Origin: Euphorbia lathyris
Taxonomy: Eukaryota > Streptophyta > Magnoliopsida > Malpighiales > Euphorbiaceae
Assembly: GCF_963576675.1 (NCBI RefSeq)
Contig: NC_088911.1
Coordinates: forward strand, 133,179,929 to 133,243,928
Reading direction: 5' to 3'
DNA length: 64,000 bases
A program made the translations under genes and the position numbers. Position 1 is the first letter of the stretch, and every line of letters starts with the position of its first letter. Under the pieces are notes generated by a model that was given only the letters and a program-made list of their open reading frames with translations, was not told the DNA's origin and searched no databases. Positions 12,061 through 23,407 of this stretch are shown one piece after another.

Positions 12061-12148
12061 GTTTTATTGCAATTTGGTGGACTCAAAACCTACCTCACTG
12101 TCTCCCCGGATTCCAACCTTGCCATCCTTCTTATTTCTGATATTTTTG
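12061..12148 (+). pseudogene. captured exon of a dienelactone hydrolase family gene
   Basis: The exon is bordered by TTACAG on the left and a GTAAAT donor on the right. It reads GGLKTYLTVSPDSN and then LAILLISDIFG, the start of the alpha/beta-hydrolase core of plant dienelactone hydrolase-like proteins. The nucleophile Cys, Asp and His of the triad lie further downstream in such proteins and are absent. It is a fragment about 29 codons long in the CACTA element, and nothing suggests an independent function. Confidence 0.7.
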
Positions 12149-12485
12149 GTAAATTTCCCTTCAATCTAGGTCTTGTTATTTGGATTCAGCAGTTATTTCA
12201 TTTCAGTTTGATATTGAATATGCAAAACTAGCAAATAATGGCTATGTTTTTCCCTCATATGTTTGTTTGATCATGCTTTGTGTTTTCCATTCTTAAAAGT
12301 CTGATTTAGATGAGGCTGAAATATAGGTTACTAATTTTGATATTCTGTTTAGCCTCCATTTCTGTGGACAAGCTTTCGTGCTTGTGGAATAAATTTAGAC
12401 ATGACCATAGTTGGCCCTGCTTCAAATTGGAAATTGGTTGGTAATTCAAGGCATAACTTGTGTCTTTATTTTTTTTATATCGCAG

Positions 12486-12563
12486 GTCCCTGAAGGATTT
12501 GAAATGTATGTTCGTCTAATGCTTCTTGGAGAGATAGCCTTTGTCACATTTCTGTTCGTTTGA
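12486..12563 (+). pseudogene. captured exon piece resembling PASTICCINO1-type FKBP
   Basis: After an acceptor-like CGCAG the sequence reads VPEGFEMYVRLMLLGEIAF, which resembles the middle FKBP-like region of plant PAS1 (multidomain FKBP72). A stop follows within 80 bp and similarity ends. The piece has no start codon and no catalytic core of its own. The identification rests on one short block. Confidence 0.5.
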
Positions 12564-12619
12564 TGCTTCTCCATTAACACTTTCATTTCATGTTTCTTAC
12601 ATTATATGTCATAAATTAG

Positions 12620-12911
12620 GAAGCAACAATGTTGGACAAATTTTAATATCAGATGCTGCCAAACATTTAACTTCGGTTACTCTGGAATTGAGCAGAAAAA
12701 TCCCTGCTGTCATTGATCTCAACTCCATTTCCTCTGATATGAAAGTAGTAGCCAAAAGAATTATCTTAAAGAAGCTTATAACTTTATATTTAACTTCGGT
12801 TACTCTGGAATTGAGCAGAAAAATCCCTGCTGTCATTGATCTCAACTCCATTTCCTCTGATATGAAAGTAGTAGCCAAAAGAATTATCTTAAAGAAGCTT
12901 ATAACTTTATA
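12620..12911 (+). pseudogene. captured aldehyde dehydrogenase (ALDH3-type) fragment with an internal duplication
   Basis: After an acceptor-like TTAG the frame reads GSNNVGQILISDAAKHL and then TSVTLELSRKIPAVID. In plant ALDH3 enzymes the corresponding stretch is the NAD-binding GS..VG segment followed by KHLTPVTLELGGK. The Glu of LELGG is kept here, but the two Gly have become Ser-Arg. The catalytic Cys segment (GQAC) is not reached. The segment beginning LTSVTLELSRK is present twice in tandem without a frame change. It is a non-functional fragment of the CACTA element. Confidence 0.75.
12666..12911. repeat. perfect 2 x 123-bp tandem duplication
   Basis: The copies at 12666-12788 and 12789-12911 appear identical by eye. 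The unit is exactly 41 codons, so the frame is kept. Identity implies that the duplication is much younger than the capture of the ALDH fragment. Confidence 0.93.
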
Positions 12912-13106
12912 ATGAGTATGCCTCTCCAGCCTGATCCGATTGTGTGGAGGACATTGCTCAGCGCCTGCACTGTTCACAATGCCAAAGATAATACAGGTGT
13001 AGCTGATAAGGTGATGATGAAGGAATTGCTTCAATTAGAGCCTAGAAGAGCTGTGAATCTTGTGATGGTTGAAAATATGTATGCACTAAAAAGGTCTAAA
13101 ATTTGA
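12912..13106 (+). pseudogene. captured pentatricopeptide-repeat protein fragment (E-motif region)
   Basis: The 64-codon frame reads MPLQPDPIVWRTLLSACTVH and later MKELLQLEPRRAVNL and NMYA. This is the typical end of a PLS-class PPR protein, where the last repeat passes into the E motif (WRTLLSAC...LLELEP...YVLLSNMYA). The rest of the PPR array and any DYW domain are missing. It abuts the ALDH duplicate directly, so two different genes are joined at about 12911. Confidence 0.75.
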
Positions 13107-13479
13107 ACCTTCACTCTCAAGCCTTTGTTTATCTCAGTGCAACTCTTTATCTACATATTTATAGAGCATGGTTTCCCATTTCTTCATTTATCCTTTATTT
13201 TTTTTATGTTTTAAGTAATCATGTATGGACTGTTAGAACCTAGTGCTCTGTATTTAGGAAGAACATAAAACATTCAATTTTGCTGGGAAAAAATCAGTTG
13301 TATCCATAATGAATGTTTCTTGAAGTATAGCAATAAACCAACTGTTAGTTTGTAGAACATAGTTTGGGGATATCGTTTTGTTCCGGGTTGCGGTTATATT
13401 GTTTGGTTGACCCTGTGTAATGGCTGTCATAAGTCTATTAATGTCTATGTGAACTTCCTTAATTGAAATTAGATGTTTA

Positions 13480-14140
13480 TCTCATCAAGAAAAAGGGAGG
13501 TGGTGCTGAAAATGACGATTGGATGCACAAATTGCAGTTCAAAATGTTGTGAGGATTATGTGTGCAGGTAATTCATGTTCCAAGTTTAATTTGGTATTGC
13601 TAGGTCAATTGTCTTTTATTATTTTATCTTATTAGTTACTGGAATTTCTAGATGGTGCATTTTATCTAATTTATTATGCTATTGTTCTGCTACACGATGA
13701 TGTTGCCATGTGTATTGCTTCTAGTAATTAAATTTTATCTCTTTGTTATCTAACAAATCAAATTTGAATAATCAATAATATATTAAATGTGAATTTATAA
13801 AGAAAAGGGAAGAAAGAAAAGAATGATCTTTCTATATTTTATATTTATAGATATACAAATATATTTGCTTGTTCAGCATATAGCATTAATTAAATTAGTT
13901 CCATGCTTTTCTTGTTTCCACACTTGTAATTATGCCTTTAAACCTAACTAAATATTAATTAGTAAATTCAGCTCTTGAGAAGAGCACACATGCATTTGTT
14001 AGCTAATTTACAAAAGTTTGAAGTTGCTCCATTCAGTACTCGTTTAACTATCATCATCAAATCTTTATTTTTCTTGTATTAATTTATATTGTGACTTTGA
14101 AAAACCGAAAGATATTAACTAGTGATAAATTGCAGGGATA
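13480..14140. other. CACTA interior without an assigned gene
   Basis: A short coding-like run on the plus strand (about 13482-13545, LIKKKGGGAENDDWMHKLQF) ends in a stop. It may be one more captured piece but I cannot assign it. The rest is AT-rich, intron-like sequence. Confidence 0.35.
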
Positions 14141-14522
14141 ATGAGACCTCCTTGTTGTGGTAAGCTGAATGTGAAAAAAGGAGTTTGGACTCCGAAGGAA
14201 GATGCTAAGATGGTTGCTTATGTGTCTAAGCGTGGCACTAGAAATTGGACTGATCTTCCCAAGAAAGCAGGTTGCTTCTTCTTCTTTTCTGTTTTTCTTT
14301 TCGGATTGAATATATCGATCGCATAATACCGTTATGAAACCACAATTCCAATTTGTTTTATTTAGAAAAAACTTGCATATGTGAAAGTGCAGGATTTAGG
14401 AGATGTGGGAAGAGTTGCAGGCTTAGGTGGATTAATTACCTGAGGCCTGATCTAAAGCATGACAACTTCACTCTCCAAGAAGAAGAGCTCATTGTTAGGC
14501 TTCATTCAGCCATAGGTAGCAG
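14141..14522 (+). pseudogene. captured R2R3-MYB fragment, TDF1/MYB35-like
   Basis: Exon 1 (14141-14269) reads MRPPCCGKLNVKKGVWTPKE and ends NWTDLPKKAG at the conserved first MYB intron. Exon 2 (about 14393-14522) reads [20 protein letters not shown] and then [20 protein letters not shown]. The three Trp of R2 are kept. R3 stops before its second Trp, at or just after the place of the second MYB intron, so helices 2-3 of R3 and the activation domain are missing. The expected Gly after the start Met is absent (a 3-bp deletion). The DLKHD and AIGSR blocks resemble the tapetal regulators TDF1/MYB35. A kept intron shows that genomic DNA, not cDNA, was captured. Confidence 0.8.
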
Positions 14523-14570
14523 GTCGGCACAGAGTTTGATTCTTTTGGTACTTATTTTGAATTATTGGTA

Positions 14571-14682
14571 CAGAGTTTGGCGATAGAAGCTTCAAGTTCC
14601 CCACATATTAGTTCTGCTGCACCAACTGCTATAGTGAGCAGCACAAGTTCAAGTGTGCCAATGGACTATTTTGAAGGGTACG
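14571..14682 (+). pseudogene. unassigned Ser/Pro-rich exon-like fragment in the CACTA element
   Basis: After TACAG near 14572 a frame reads [20 protein letters not shown] and ends PMDYFEG before a GTACGT donor. The Ser-rich composition suggests a regulatory protein, but no family is recognised. It follows the MYB fragment directly and may come from the same or from another donor gene. Confidence 0.3.
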
Positions 14683-14939
14683 TACTTTTTTAATGCCAGT
14701 GTGTTTTTTTGATTTGTATTGACCTGCTATTTGTAAGATGTTTCTATTCCTGAAATTTTTGTCAATTCCAGAATATAAGTGAATATGGTTCATGTGATTC
14801 ACAATTGCATTTATCAAAAATTTAAATTTTATGTTTCTTGTAAGTTGATGATATTATTGTTTGTATAGAGCTCCATTCAATCCAAATTTAAATATTTCAC
14901 TATTTACAAAAAAACCGTCACAAATTCTGTCAAAAAAAA

Positions 14940-15251
14940 GTCATTTGCGTCTGCTCTTTAAAAAGTGTGATGCAAATGATACAACATTTGCATCGGCCCT
15001 TTAAAGAATGTGATGCAAAAGCTAAATCATTTGCATCGGCCCTTTTAAAGGGCCGACGCAAATGCCACATCAATTGCATCGGCCATTTTAAAGGGCCGAT
15101 GCAATTAAGATGCATTTGCATCGGCCCTTTTAAGGGACCGACGCAAATGCTACAATCATTTGCATCGGCCAACGGCCGATGCAAACGCATTTGCATCGAG
15201 GGCTTTTGCATCGGCCACTGGCCGATGCAAATGGCCATTTTTCCACTAGTG
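14940..15251. repeat. right TIR and subterminal palindromic repeats of the CACTA element
   Basis: At least five near-palindromic units TTTGCATCGGCC...GGCCGATGCAAA stand side by side, and the element ends in CCACTAGTG. The units can form hairpins and mirror the left end. Confidence 0.85.
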
Positions 15252-15254
15252 ATT

Positions 15255-17795
15255 AGTTGTGAAAATGGACTCTTGGCTTGGCTTTTATAGTGGACCATTT
15301 GGAGAAGACCATTTGAAATTCAAAATAGAAGTTGGAGGGAAAATCCTCTTCTATCTCTTATCTTCTAAAATGCTTATGTCCACTATGCCAGTTTATCCAT
15401 AAGGGGAAAGTTGTCATTGATAAAATCAAGCTTCTATCGATCGTTGAACAATGCGTCAATGATCGTCTTCTAACTTCTAGCATTGCAAACTTCCAGTTTG
15501 AATCTTTCCATTAATTGATAGAGAGAGACGTTTCTATGACAGGATCCTGTCTTCTGTCAGTTTTGCTTCTTTCTAGAAGGCTTCCAGAAGTATCTTTCCT
15601 AAAATATATATGTGACACACTTCTCACAGCATGTGAATTAAAATTCCAGAGGCATAATGTTTCGTAACTTTATGACACGTCGTGTCAGGACTCTGTAAGG
15701 CTGGTCAACAGATGAATAAGAGGTCAACACGAAGTGCCAAATAGTTACACGTCGTGTGACTCACTTTTTCAATATTGTGTAAACTCTCAATTCAAAGTGT
15801 AATTTATAGTTCACCCGTGGTAAATTTTTTGTATAAATACAGGTGATTAGCACCCGTTCAATATTTCATTATGATTTTCATGCTTTATAGTATCTTTAAA
15901 CTTTAAGAGCTTCACTATTGTAAATTTCCTTCATCCTCCTGACAAAATTTTGAATCCACCATTCCCTCCTCATGCTCGAGAGATTTACCTCCAAGCCCAA
16001 AAGAGATGATTTGAGTCCAATTAGTTAGTTCTAAAGGGCCGCATTCTCTTCCTTTTACTTGCTTGTACTCACTCTAAGTGCTAGGTTTGGTTTTATTTCA
16101 TCAATTTATCTTCACAATATAACACATATTTTACAATTTGATTTACATTACACTTGTTATTATCCTTTCTTGCTTTGATTCTCATAATTGATTATAATGT
16201 AGGTCAATTACAATCTCTAAAACTAACTAAGATTCATATATGTGTTGTCTTATCGGGTTTGACAACTAGAAACCTGTAAGAATTGACAAGTCATGGAACT
16301 TACGTGTCCTAATTTCTGAATTAGCTAGAGTTAGTGTCGCTTTTCCAAATGAATCACGAACTAAGAACTTAACAGAGTTCATTGGTTTATTCCTAACCTT
16401 CTTTGTAAGATTAAATATTACTTGTTGTATAGTTTGAAATATTGTTCTTTACGCATTCTAATTTATCATAACTTATTTCATCACATAAGGGTTTAAAGCT
16501 AAAATCTGTCTCACCATAGTATAGGAATAATTTTGTAGTACTTAATACACACAAAAGCCCAAAGTTATTTACCGCTTAGATAACGTGGTAAAGCCAAGTA
16601 GTTTGGTACTTGTGGTGTAAATCTTGTGGATTTGATACCTGGACTTAAACTAGATTTACGACTTGATAATGACAGGGTACACTTATCCTTTAGTTGAGCC
16701 GTTCGATCGCATAACTCGCAATTATCTCACCAGTAGGCCAACTGTAGTATGAAATATGTACATAACCTTACAACTACAAGTATTCTTAAATGCGTTCTAT
16801 ATTTATTATATATACATCGTCTAATGATATTTATCTTTATTCAATAACAAATAAATTACAATTATCAGTTTTTCCTCTGACGTTATTGGGAAGTTAAATT
16901 TTTTATCATTAGTGTAAGAAATAGTTAAATTTTATCCTCATATTAATCCTAGCTCAGTTTTACTGCTTTTTAGGAATGTAATATTATTGGGGAAAATGAG
17001 TAATATTCACTGCCATTTGAATCATCATCATTGTCCTTAATGAAAGATTCATTTGCATCTGCATCTAACTTTGAACTTTGTTCAGTGTGACCATCACTTT
17101 TTTATACTTCTACACTATGATCATCACTATTGATGTTACCAAGTTGATTTCTCGTCGGAGCTCCACCTGTGGGTGGCGTCGTTGGGTTCGGGGGGACTCC
17201 GATGATAAAGTCAGTAAAATGTATAAATGGATAAAACAAAAGCACGAAGGGAATGGTATTGGAAAGTGTGTACCTCAATAGCTTGGGGTGCAAGTCTATT
17301 TATACTAGGTTTAGTCGTAACCCTCGATTTGGTAACCAGAAAGTCCCCATTAATACCTCATTAATGGTGGTTACTGAGTTCATTCAAGTTCAGCCATAAC
17401 AGCTCATTAATGGGCTTTTACTTGTCTTTAATGATGTCGGTTGTCCCAAGGAAATATCCTCCAAGAGGTGGTGATTACTAGCCTCTTTATTGCGTTTGAC
17501 CATCTGAGGCGTATCCAGGACTCCATTGACCCGCCAGTTTCTACAGTTTGCTTCATACACCTTTATTCTGGCGTATCTCTGGTTCGTTGTCGTTTGGTTA
17601 ATTTCCATTTTGGTCCTTCGATAATATCTGGATGTTATCAACTATCTGCACTATCAAGATCTGACTGTCCTGTTTCATTCTGTGCCTCTACTTGCATTGT
17701 TTGTAACTCTACTTTCTCTATTTCATCATCCCGTTGCGTTGTTTATGTGTGTTCTTTCTTCATTAATGAAGTTAAGTAATGTGTTAATTGGTGGT
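15255..17795. other. no gene; probable LTR-retrotransposon remnants
   Basis: Sequence about 16560-16740 (GTGGATTTGATACCTGGACT, then a GGGTACACTTATC block) resembles leader sequence of Ty3-type elements. Around 17140-17600 there is GC-richer sequence with short overlapping frames and nothing recognisable. No LTR pair or duplication was found. Confidence 0.3.
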
Positions 17796-17938
17796 TTTCA
17801 CCTGGTCAGAACTGACCAACCAAATTTGGTCAATCACTATTAGATCTAGTAAATGTGAATCTAAACCTTACCATAATAAATTTAAATCCAATGGTGATTG
17901 ACCAAATTCACCTAGTCAGTCACTGACCAGGTGAACAT
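17796..17938. mobile_element. small foldback MITE
   Basis: The left arm TTCACCTGGTCAG followed by AATTTGGTCAATCAC is repeated in inverted orientation at the right end (GTGATTGACCAAATT, then CTGACCAGGTGAA). The arms are about 50 bp in a ~140-bp unit. A solo piece TTCATCTGGTCAGTG lies at about 24014. The family was not determined. Confidence 0.65.
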
Positions 17939-18110
17939 TACTATTGTATTAAAACTTTTATTTGCGACACTGGCCATGTTGGCCCCATTTTCCATGTAAC
18001 TCGTCAGTTGGGACCCACACGTATTTGCTTCTTCAGTTTTATCAATGTAAACACCAACAATTTTGACTTTTCCCTTACAAATTAACTATAAAGATCACAC
18101 TAAATCATTA

Positions 18111-18365
18111 TTCCCTCTGTTTCATAATATTTGTCTTTCTAGAGTTGTTCCATAATGTTTGACGTTTTGATTCAATACATGCACATTAATTGTTGTTTAT
18201 CAAATATACCCCTATTTGAGTTTCCTTTTTATTTTAGGAATAGATAAAAATTAATTAATGGATGCAATTAATATAAGGATAACAAAGTCTTTTAGTTAAC
18301 ATTAATTGCATTTCTTAATTCTTGTACCTTAATCTTAAAAGACAACTATCATGGAACAGAGGAAG
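18111..18365. mobile_element. Stowaway-like (Tc1/mariner) MITE
   Basis: The ends TTCCCTCTGTTTCATAATA and TCATGGAACAGAGGAAG are inverted repeats of the CTCCCTCCGTTTCAT type. The element is 255 bp and is flanked by the TA dinucleotide on both sides, as expected for Stowaway MITEs. Confidence 0.8.
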
Positions 18366-18863
18366 TATTTAACTGTATTAACCCACCACTCCGTACATTT
18401 TTATAGTAGATGGAACCATGTTTTATGTATCCCATATCTCTAACAATCCACAACAAATTAATGGTTGTTAACTTATCATTATATACGTTCCTCCTTTTCT
18501 ATACTACCACCAATACATTTTAGTTCACTCAGTTCTTTCACTACCTTCCCACCATGATGTAAATCTAAATTATAATCGCCCTTTTTTAACTACTAATAAG
18601 TAGGAAAAAAACACAAAAAAACTAAGATTCTTAGTAGGCAAATCACACAAAGGGTGTTAGAATCTAAAATCCAAAGTGACAGAAAAAAGCATCTCACATA
18701 TGCAAGAATGACACTTAGTTTAATAATCTAACACTTGCCCATATTGTTCACAATATATCATGAGAATACCTAGTTACTAAATTGCAGGTGATCAAACCAA
18801 AATAACACAACTAATTCATAGAACAAATAACTACAACACTAAGCTCATTAAATATGACTGCCT

Positions 18864-19127
18864 TGTTGAGAATTAATTCAAATCTGATTAAATCATTTGA
18901 GCAGCTGACTTAGTCTCTTAATAGTTGTATTATTTTAAATATCTGTTCCTTGATTTTTCGAGCTGTAGTTCCTCAAATATCTCTCCATTAGTTGAGAGTT
19001 TTAGCTTTTTAGTTTACTCTGCAATCCTATTTATAAGCACTTCTTTTCCTTTGATAATTAAGCAATAAAGGCACAAAGCTTCAGAATATATTCCAAGTTC
19101 CTGCATTTCTTCTTGCAATTCCTAACA
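18864..19127 (+). repeat. 5' LTR of Copia A
   Basis: The LTR is 264 bp with TG...CA ends. A possible TATA-like TATTTATAAGC lies in its second half. Confidence 0.93.
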
Positions 19128-19164
19128 AAAGTGGTATCAGAGCCACGTTCGGTTGTAACTGGGC

Positions 19165-22100
19165 GTGCTTATGGCAAAAAACAATACCCTAAATATTTCC
19201 CAACCAGCAATTCCTATTTTCAAAGGAGATTGCTATGAATTCTGGAGCATCAAGATGAAAACCTTGTTCAGATCTCAAGACTTGTGGGATTTAGTGGAAA
19301 ATGGGTGTCCTAATGAAAATGATGATGCAAAGTTAAAGGAAAACAAGAAGAAGGATGCAAAAGCCATGTTCTTTATTCAGCAGGTTGTTCATGATTCAAT
19401 CTTCACTAAAATTTCAGCAGCAAACACTGCCAAAGAAGCTTGGACAACCTTTCAGACAACCTTCCAAGGCTCCTCGAAGGTAATCACGGTAAAACTCCAA
19501 TCCTTTCGTCGTGATTTTGAAACTTTACAAATGAAGAATAGAGAATCAGTACAGGACTACCTTACAAGGGTTGATGCTATTGTCAATCAAATGAGATCCT
19601 ATGGAGAGGAAATTAAAGATCAAATCATTGTTGCAAAGGTGTTGAGGAGCCTGAATTCAAAGTTTGATCATATAGTGGCACCAATAGAGGAGTCTAACGA
19701 CTTGGCAACTTACACATTTGATGAACTAATAGGATCTCTACAATCCCATGAGGTGAGACTGAAGAAATATGAACCAGATGAAGAAAAGGCCTTTCATGTG
19801 AAAGGCGTCTAGCAGAGGATGTGGAAGAGGAGGTTATCGTGGAAGAGGTGGCCGAGGCAGAGGACGTGAAAACAACAGAAGCAATATCCAATGTTATTAT
19901 TGCCAACAATATGGGCATGTTCAAGCTGAATGTTGGAAAAGAGATCGAGAAACGCATGCAAGTTATGTTGTTCAAGAAGAGCATGAAGAAGAAGAGGAGG
20001 AGGCCAAGTTGTTCATGGCCTATCATGATGATACAAAGATCATTAGTGATATTTAGTGCCTTGATAGTGGGTGTTCCAATCACATGAATAACGAAAAGTC
20101 TTTATTCAAGGATTTTGATGATTCCTACAAGTTGAAGGTGAGAATTGGTGACAATAAGCAGATGCAAGTTGAAGGAAAAGGAACTGTGGCAATAAACAAT
20201 GGGCATGGTAATGTCAAGTTTCTATATAATGTTTATTTCATTCCTTCTTTGTCACATAATTTGTTGAGTGTTGGGTAGTTAATTGGGAGCGGTTTTTCTC
20301 TTTTGTTTGATGATAATTCATGTGAATTAAAGAGAAAAATCTGGTCATGTTGTAGTTAATGTTTCTATGACTAGAAACAAATTATTTCCTCTTGCTATTT
20401 CTAGTGTAGAGTGTCATGCTCTTGTTGTCAAAGAAAACAATGAATCCACACTTTGGCACTTGAGGTATGGGCATTTAAATGTCAAGGGGCTGAAATTGTT
20501 GAGAGAAAAAGAAATGGTGAATGGGCTGCCTCAAATTTATTGACTTAAATTATGTGAGGGTTCTGTCTATGGAAAACAAAGCAAACGTCCTTTTCCTATA
20601 AACACGTCTTGGAGGGCGTCTAAAACTCTTGAATTAGTGCATGCGGACTTATGTGGTCCAATGAAAACTGCATCATTTAGCGGGAGTCGGTATTTTTTGC
20701 TTCTTACTGATGATTACAGCCGCATGAGTTAGGTGTACTTTCAAGAACTCAAGTCAGAAACATTCTCCAATTTCAAAAAGTTTAAGGCCTATGTCGAGAA
20801 GCAAAGTGGCACACTCATTAAGGCGCTTTGAACTAACAAAAGTGGTGAGTTTTTATCTAAAGAATTCTCTGCATTTTGTGAAGAAAATGGCATTCACAGG
20901 GAATTGACAACACCTTATACACCACAACAAAACGGTGTGGCCGAACGCAAGAACGACACAGTGGTAGAGATGGCAAGAAGCATGTTGACAGCAAAAAAAT
21001 CTTCCAAATGTTTTTTAGGCAGAAGCAGTAGCCACATCAGTCTATCTACTAAATTTATCTCCAGCAAAAGTTGTCTTAAATCAAATCCCATATGAAGCTT
21101 GGAGAGGAAGAAAGCCTTCGGTAAGCCACTTACGTATATTTGGTTGTATTGCTTATGCTTTAATTGATTCTCATAATGGTAGTAAACTTGATGATAAATC
21201 AGCAAAATGCATTTTTGTTGGTTACTATGATCAATCTAAAGCATATAGGCTATATAACCCGATTAGTGGCAAAGTGATCATTAGCAGGAATGTTGTTTTT
21301 GATGAAGAGGAAAGATGGGTATGGAATGAAGAATCAAATTGTGTTAAGGATGTTGTAATTGAAAATGAAGCTCCACAGAACACATCTGGACTTGTCAGTT
21401 CAACTTCAACAACCTCTATATCCTCTAACAGCAGCAACTCATCAAGTAATTCCATTAATTCAGCATTAACAAGCTCCATTCATTCAGCCTCAACAAATTC
21501 CACATCCTCCCAATCAAGCAGTAATAACTCATCAGATGAAGAAACTGCACTAAGAAAATTCAGATCATTGAAAGATATTTATGAGGCTCCACAAGCTTTG
21601 TTAGTTGCTGATCCGACAAACTTTGGAGAAGCTATAGATAAAGAAGAATGGTGTAAAGCAATGAAGGAAGAATTGGAGGCAATTAAGTAAAATGCAACCT
21701 GTGAATTGGTGAAGCTGTCGGAAGGGAAAAACGTCATTGGAGTCAAGTGGGTGTTCAGAACTAAGTACAACTCTGATGGAGAAATTCAAAAACATAAGGC
21801 GAGACTCGTGGTCAAGGGATACAGCAGCAAGGTATCGACTATGAAGACACTTTTTCTCTTGTTGCACGTTTTGAAACGGCAAGAACTCTTCTAGCCTTGG
21901 CTGCTCAACTCAGATTAACTGTTTTATCAATTTGATGTTAAGTCTGCCTTTTTAAATGGTGAGTTGGAAGAAGAAGTTTATGTAGCCCAACCGGAACGCT
22001 TCATTCAAGGGGGAGAAGAAAAGGTGTATAGGTTGAAAAAAGCTCTTTATGGCTTAAAGCAAGCCTCACGTGCATGGTACAACAAGATTGATTCTTATTT

Positions 22101-23150
22101 CCAAAAGAATGAGTTTGAAAGAAGCAAGAATGAGCTTACACTTTATTTGAAGAAAGTTGGTAAAAACTTTCTCATTGTTTGCCTTTATGTAGATGATACT
22201 ATCTATATGGGTTCCTCTTCCTTAATTGAAGAATTTAAAGTTTCCATGAAAAACAAATTTGAGATGTCAGATTTGGGTGAATTACATTATTTTCTTGGTT
22301 TGGAAGTGATACAAGCTGCTGATTGGATTTTTGTTCATCAAAAGAAATATGCTACTGATCTTCTCAATAGATTTAACATGCTCAATTGTAAAGTTGCTGC
22401 TACACCAATGAATTTGAATGAGAAATTGCATCTGGAAGATGGGACTGAACCAGCTGATGCAAGATATTTCAGAAGGTTGGTAGGAGGTTTGATATATCTA
22501 ACTCACACTCGACCAGATATTGCTCATTTTATGGGAGTAATTTCCAGGTTCATGCATTCTCCATCAAAACATCATCATGGAGCAGTGAAAAGAGTCATGC
22601 GCTATATTGCTGGATCACTTGATTTTGGTTTATTGTATAATCATGTTGTTAATTTCAAATTGATTGGCTTTACTGACAGCGATTAGGTCGGGTGTTTGGA
22701 TGATCGGAAGAGTACAACAAGCTATACATTCAATCTTGGTTCAGGTGCCATCTCTTGGAGCTCAAAAAACAACCAATAGTAGCTTTGTCATCTTTAGAAA
22801 GTGAGTATATGGCTGCAACTTCGACAGCATGTCAATCTGTATGGATGAGAAGAATTCTTGAAGAACTTGGTCATGAACAAAGGGAAGCAACTCAGATTTT
22901 CTGTGATAATAAAGCAGCAATTTTCATGACTAGAAATCCAGCTTTCCACAGTAGAACCAAACATATAAGCATTCGTGTTCACTTCATCAAAGATCTTATA
23001 GCTAAAGGGAAAATTGGTTTATTTTATTGCAACACAGAGCAGCAAGTTGCAGACATCCTCACTAAGTCTCTTCCTCGTGACAAGCATGTTTATTTCAGGT
23101 CTCGACTTGGAGTTTGTAGGTTTGAATTCAGGGAAGGTGTTGAGAATTAA
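19165..23150 (+). pseudogene. gag-pol of Copia A, broken by stops and frameshifts
   Basis: The gag part (19165-19812) is a UBN2-type Copia capsid region with FKGDCYEFWSIKMKTLF. After a frameshift near 19812 come a Gly/Arg-rich stretch, the zinc knuckle CYYCQQYGHVQAEC and a protease (LDSGCSNHM) with TAG in place of the usual Trp before it. Integrase follows, with LVHADLCGP, the DDYSR block and TPQQNGVAERKN, and several stops. Reverse transcriptase has [13 protein letters not shown] and [10 protein letters not shown]. RNase H has FTDSD followed by a stop, then SSLESEYMA and FCDNKAAI. The last frame runs to 23150, thirteen bases into the 3' LTR. No functional polyprotein can be made from this copy. 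Confidence 0.93.
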
Positions 23151-23402
23151 TTCAAATCTGATTAAATCATTTTAGCAGCTGACTTAGTCTCTTAACAGTT
23201 GTATTATTTTAAATATATATTCCTTGATTTTCTGAGTTGTAGTTCCCCAAATATCTTTCCATTAGTTAAGAGTTTTTAGCTTTTTAGTTTGCTCTGTAAT
23301 CCTATTTATAGGCACTTCTTTTCCTTTGATAATTAAGCAATAAAGGCACAAAACTTCAGAATATATTCCAAGTTCCTGCATTTCTTCTTGCAATTCCTAA
23401 CA
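23138..23402 (+). repeat. 3' LTR of Copia A
   Basis: The LTR is 265 bp, starts after a purine-rich AGGGAAGG tract and ends CCTAACA before the TGCCT duplication. Confidence 0.93.
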
Positions 23403-23407
23403 TGCCT

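Larger units (their letters stand above)
11210..15251. mobile_element. complete non-autonomous CACTA (En/Spm) element carrying gene fragments
   Basis: The left end reads CACTAGTGGAAAAATGACC. The right end is its reverse complement (GGCCATTTTTCCACTAGTG). The element is 4042 bp and is flanked by a perfect 3-bp duplication ATT (11207-11209 and 15252-15254), as expected for CACTA transposons. Both ends carry subterminal arrays built on TTTGCATCGGCCC and its complement. No CACTA transposase was found inside, so it depends on another element. The interior holds pieces of several unrelated genes, some with original intron borders, so they were captured at the DNA level. This layout matches the class called Pack-CACTA. 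Confidence 0.93.
18864..23402 (+). mobile_element. Copia LTR retrotransposon A, structurally complete but decayed
   Basis: LTRs of 264 and 265 bp (18864-19127 and 23138-23402) begin TGTTGAGAATT and end CCTAACA. The element is flanked by the 5-bp duplication TGCCT (18859-18863 and 23403-23407). The primer-binding site TGGTATCAGAGC (initiator-Met tRNA type) starts at 19132. By eye the LTRs differ at about 14 substitutions and one indel, roughly 5 percent, so the insertion is not recent. The interior encodes gag, protease, integrase, reverse transcriptase and RNase H in Copia order, with many stops and frameshifts. Confidence 0.95.

Noticed and set aside
12609..13034. 141-codon minus-strand frame across the 123-bp duplication
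   Set aside because: It is the shadow of the plus-strand ALDH and PPR fragments, which show clear family motifs.
17078..17779. Overlapping frames of 67-112 codons on both strands
   Set aside because: No family motif, no splice logic and no agreement between frames; left as unassigned repeat-like sequence.
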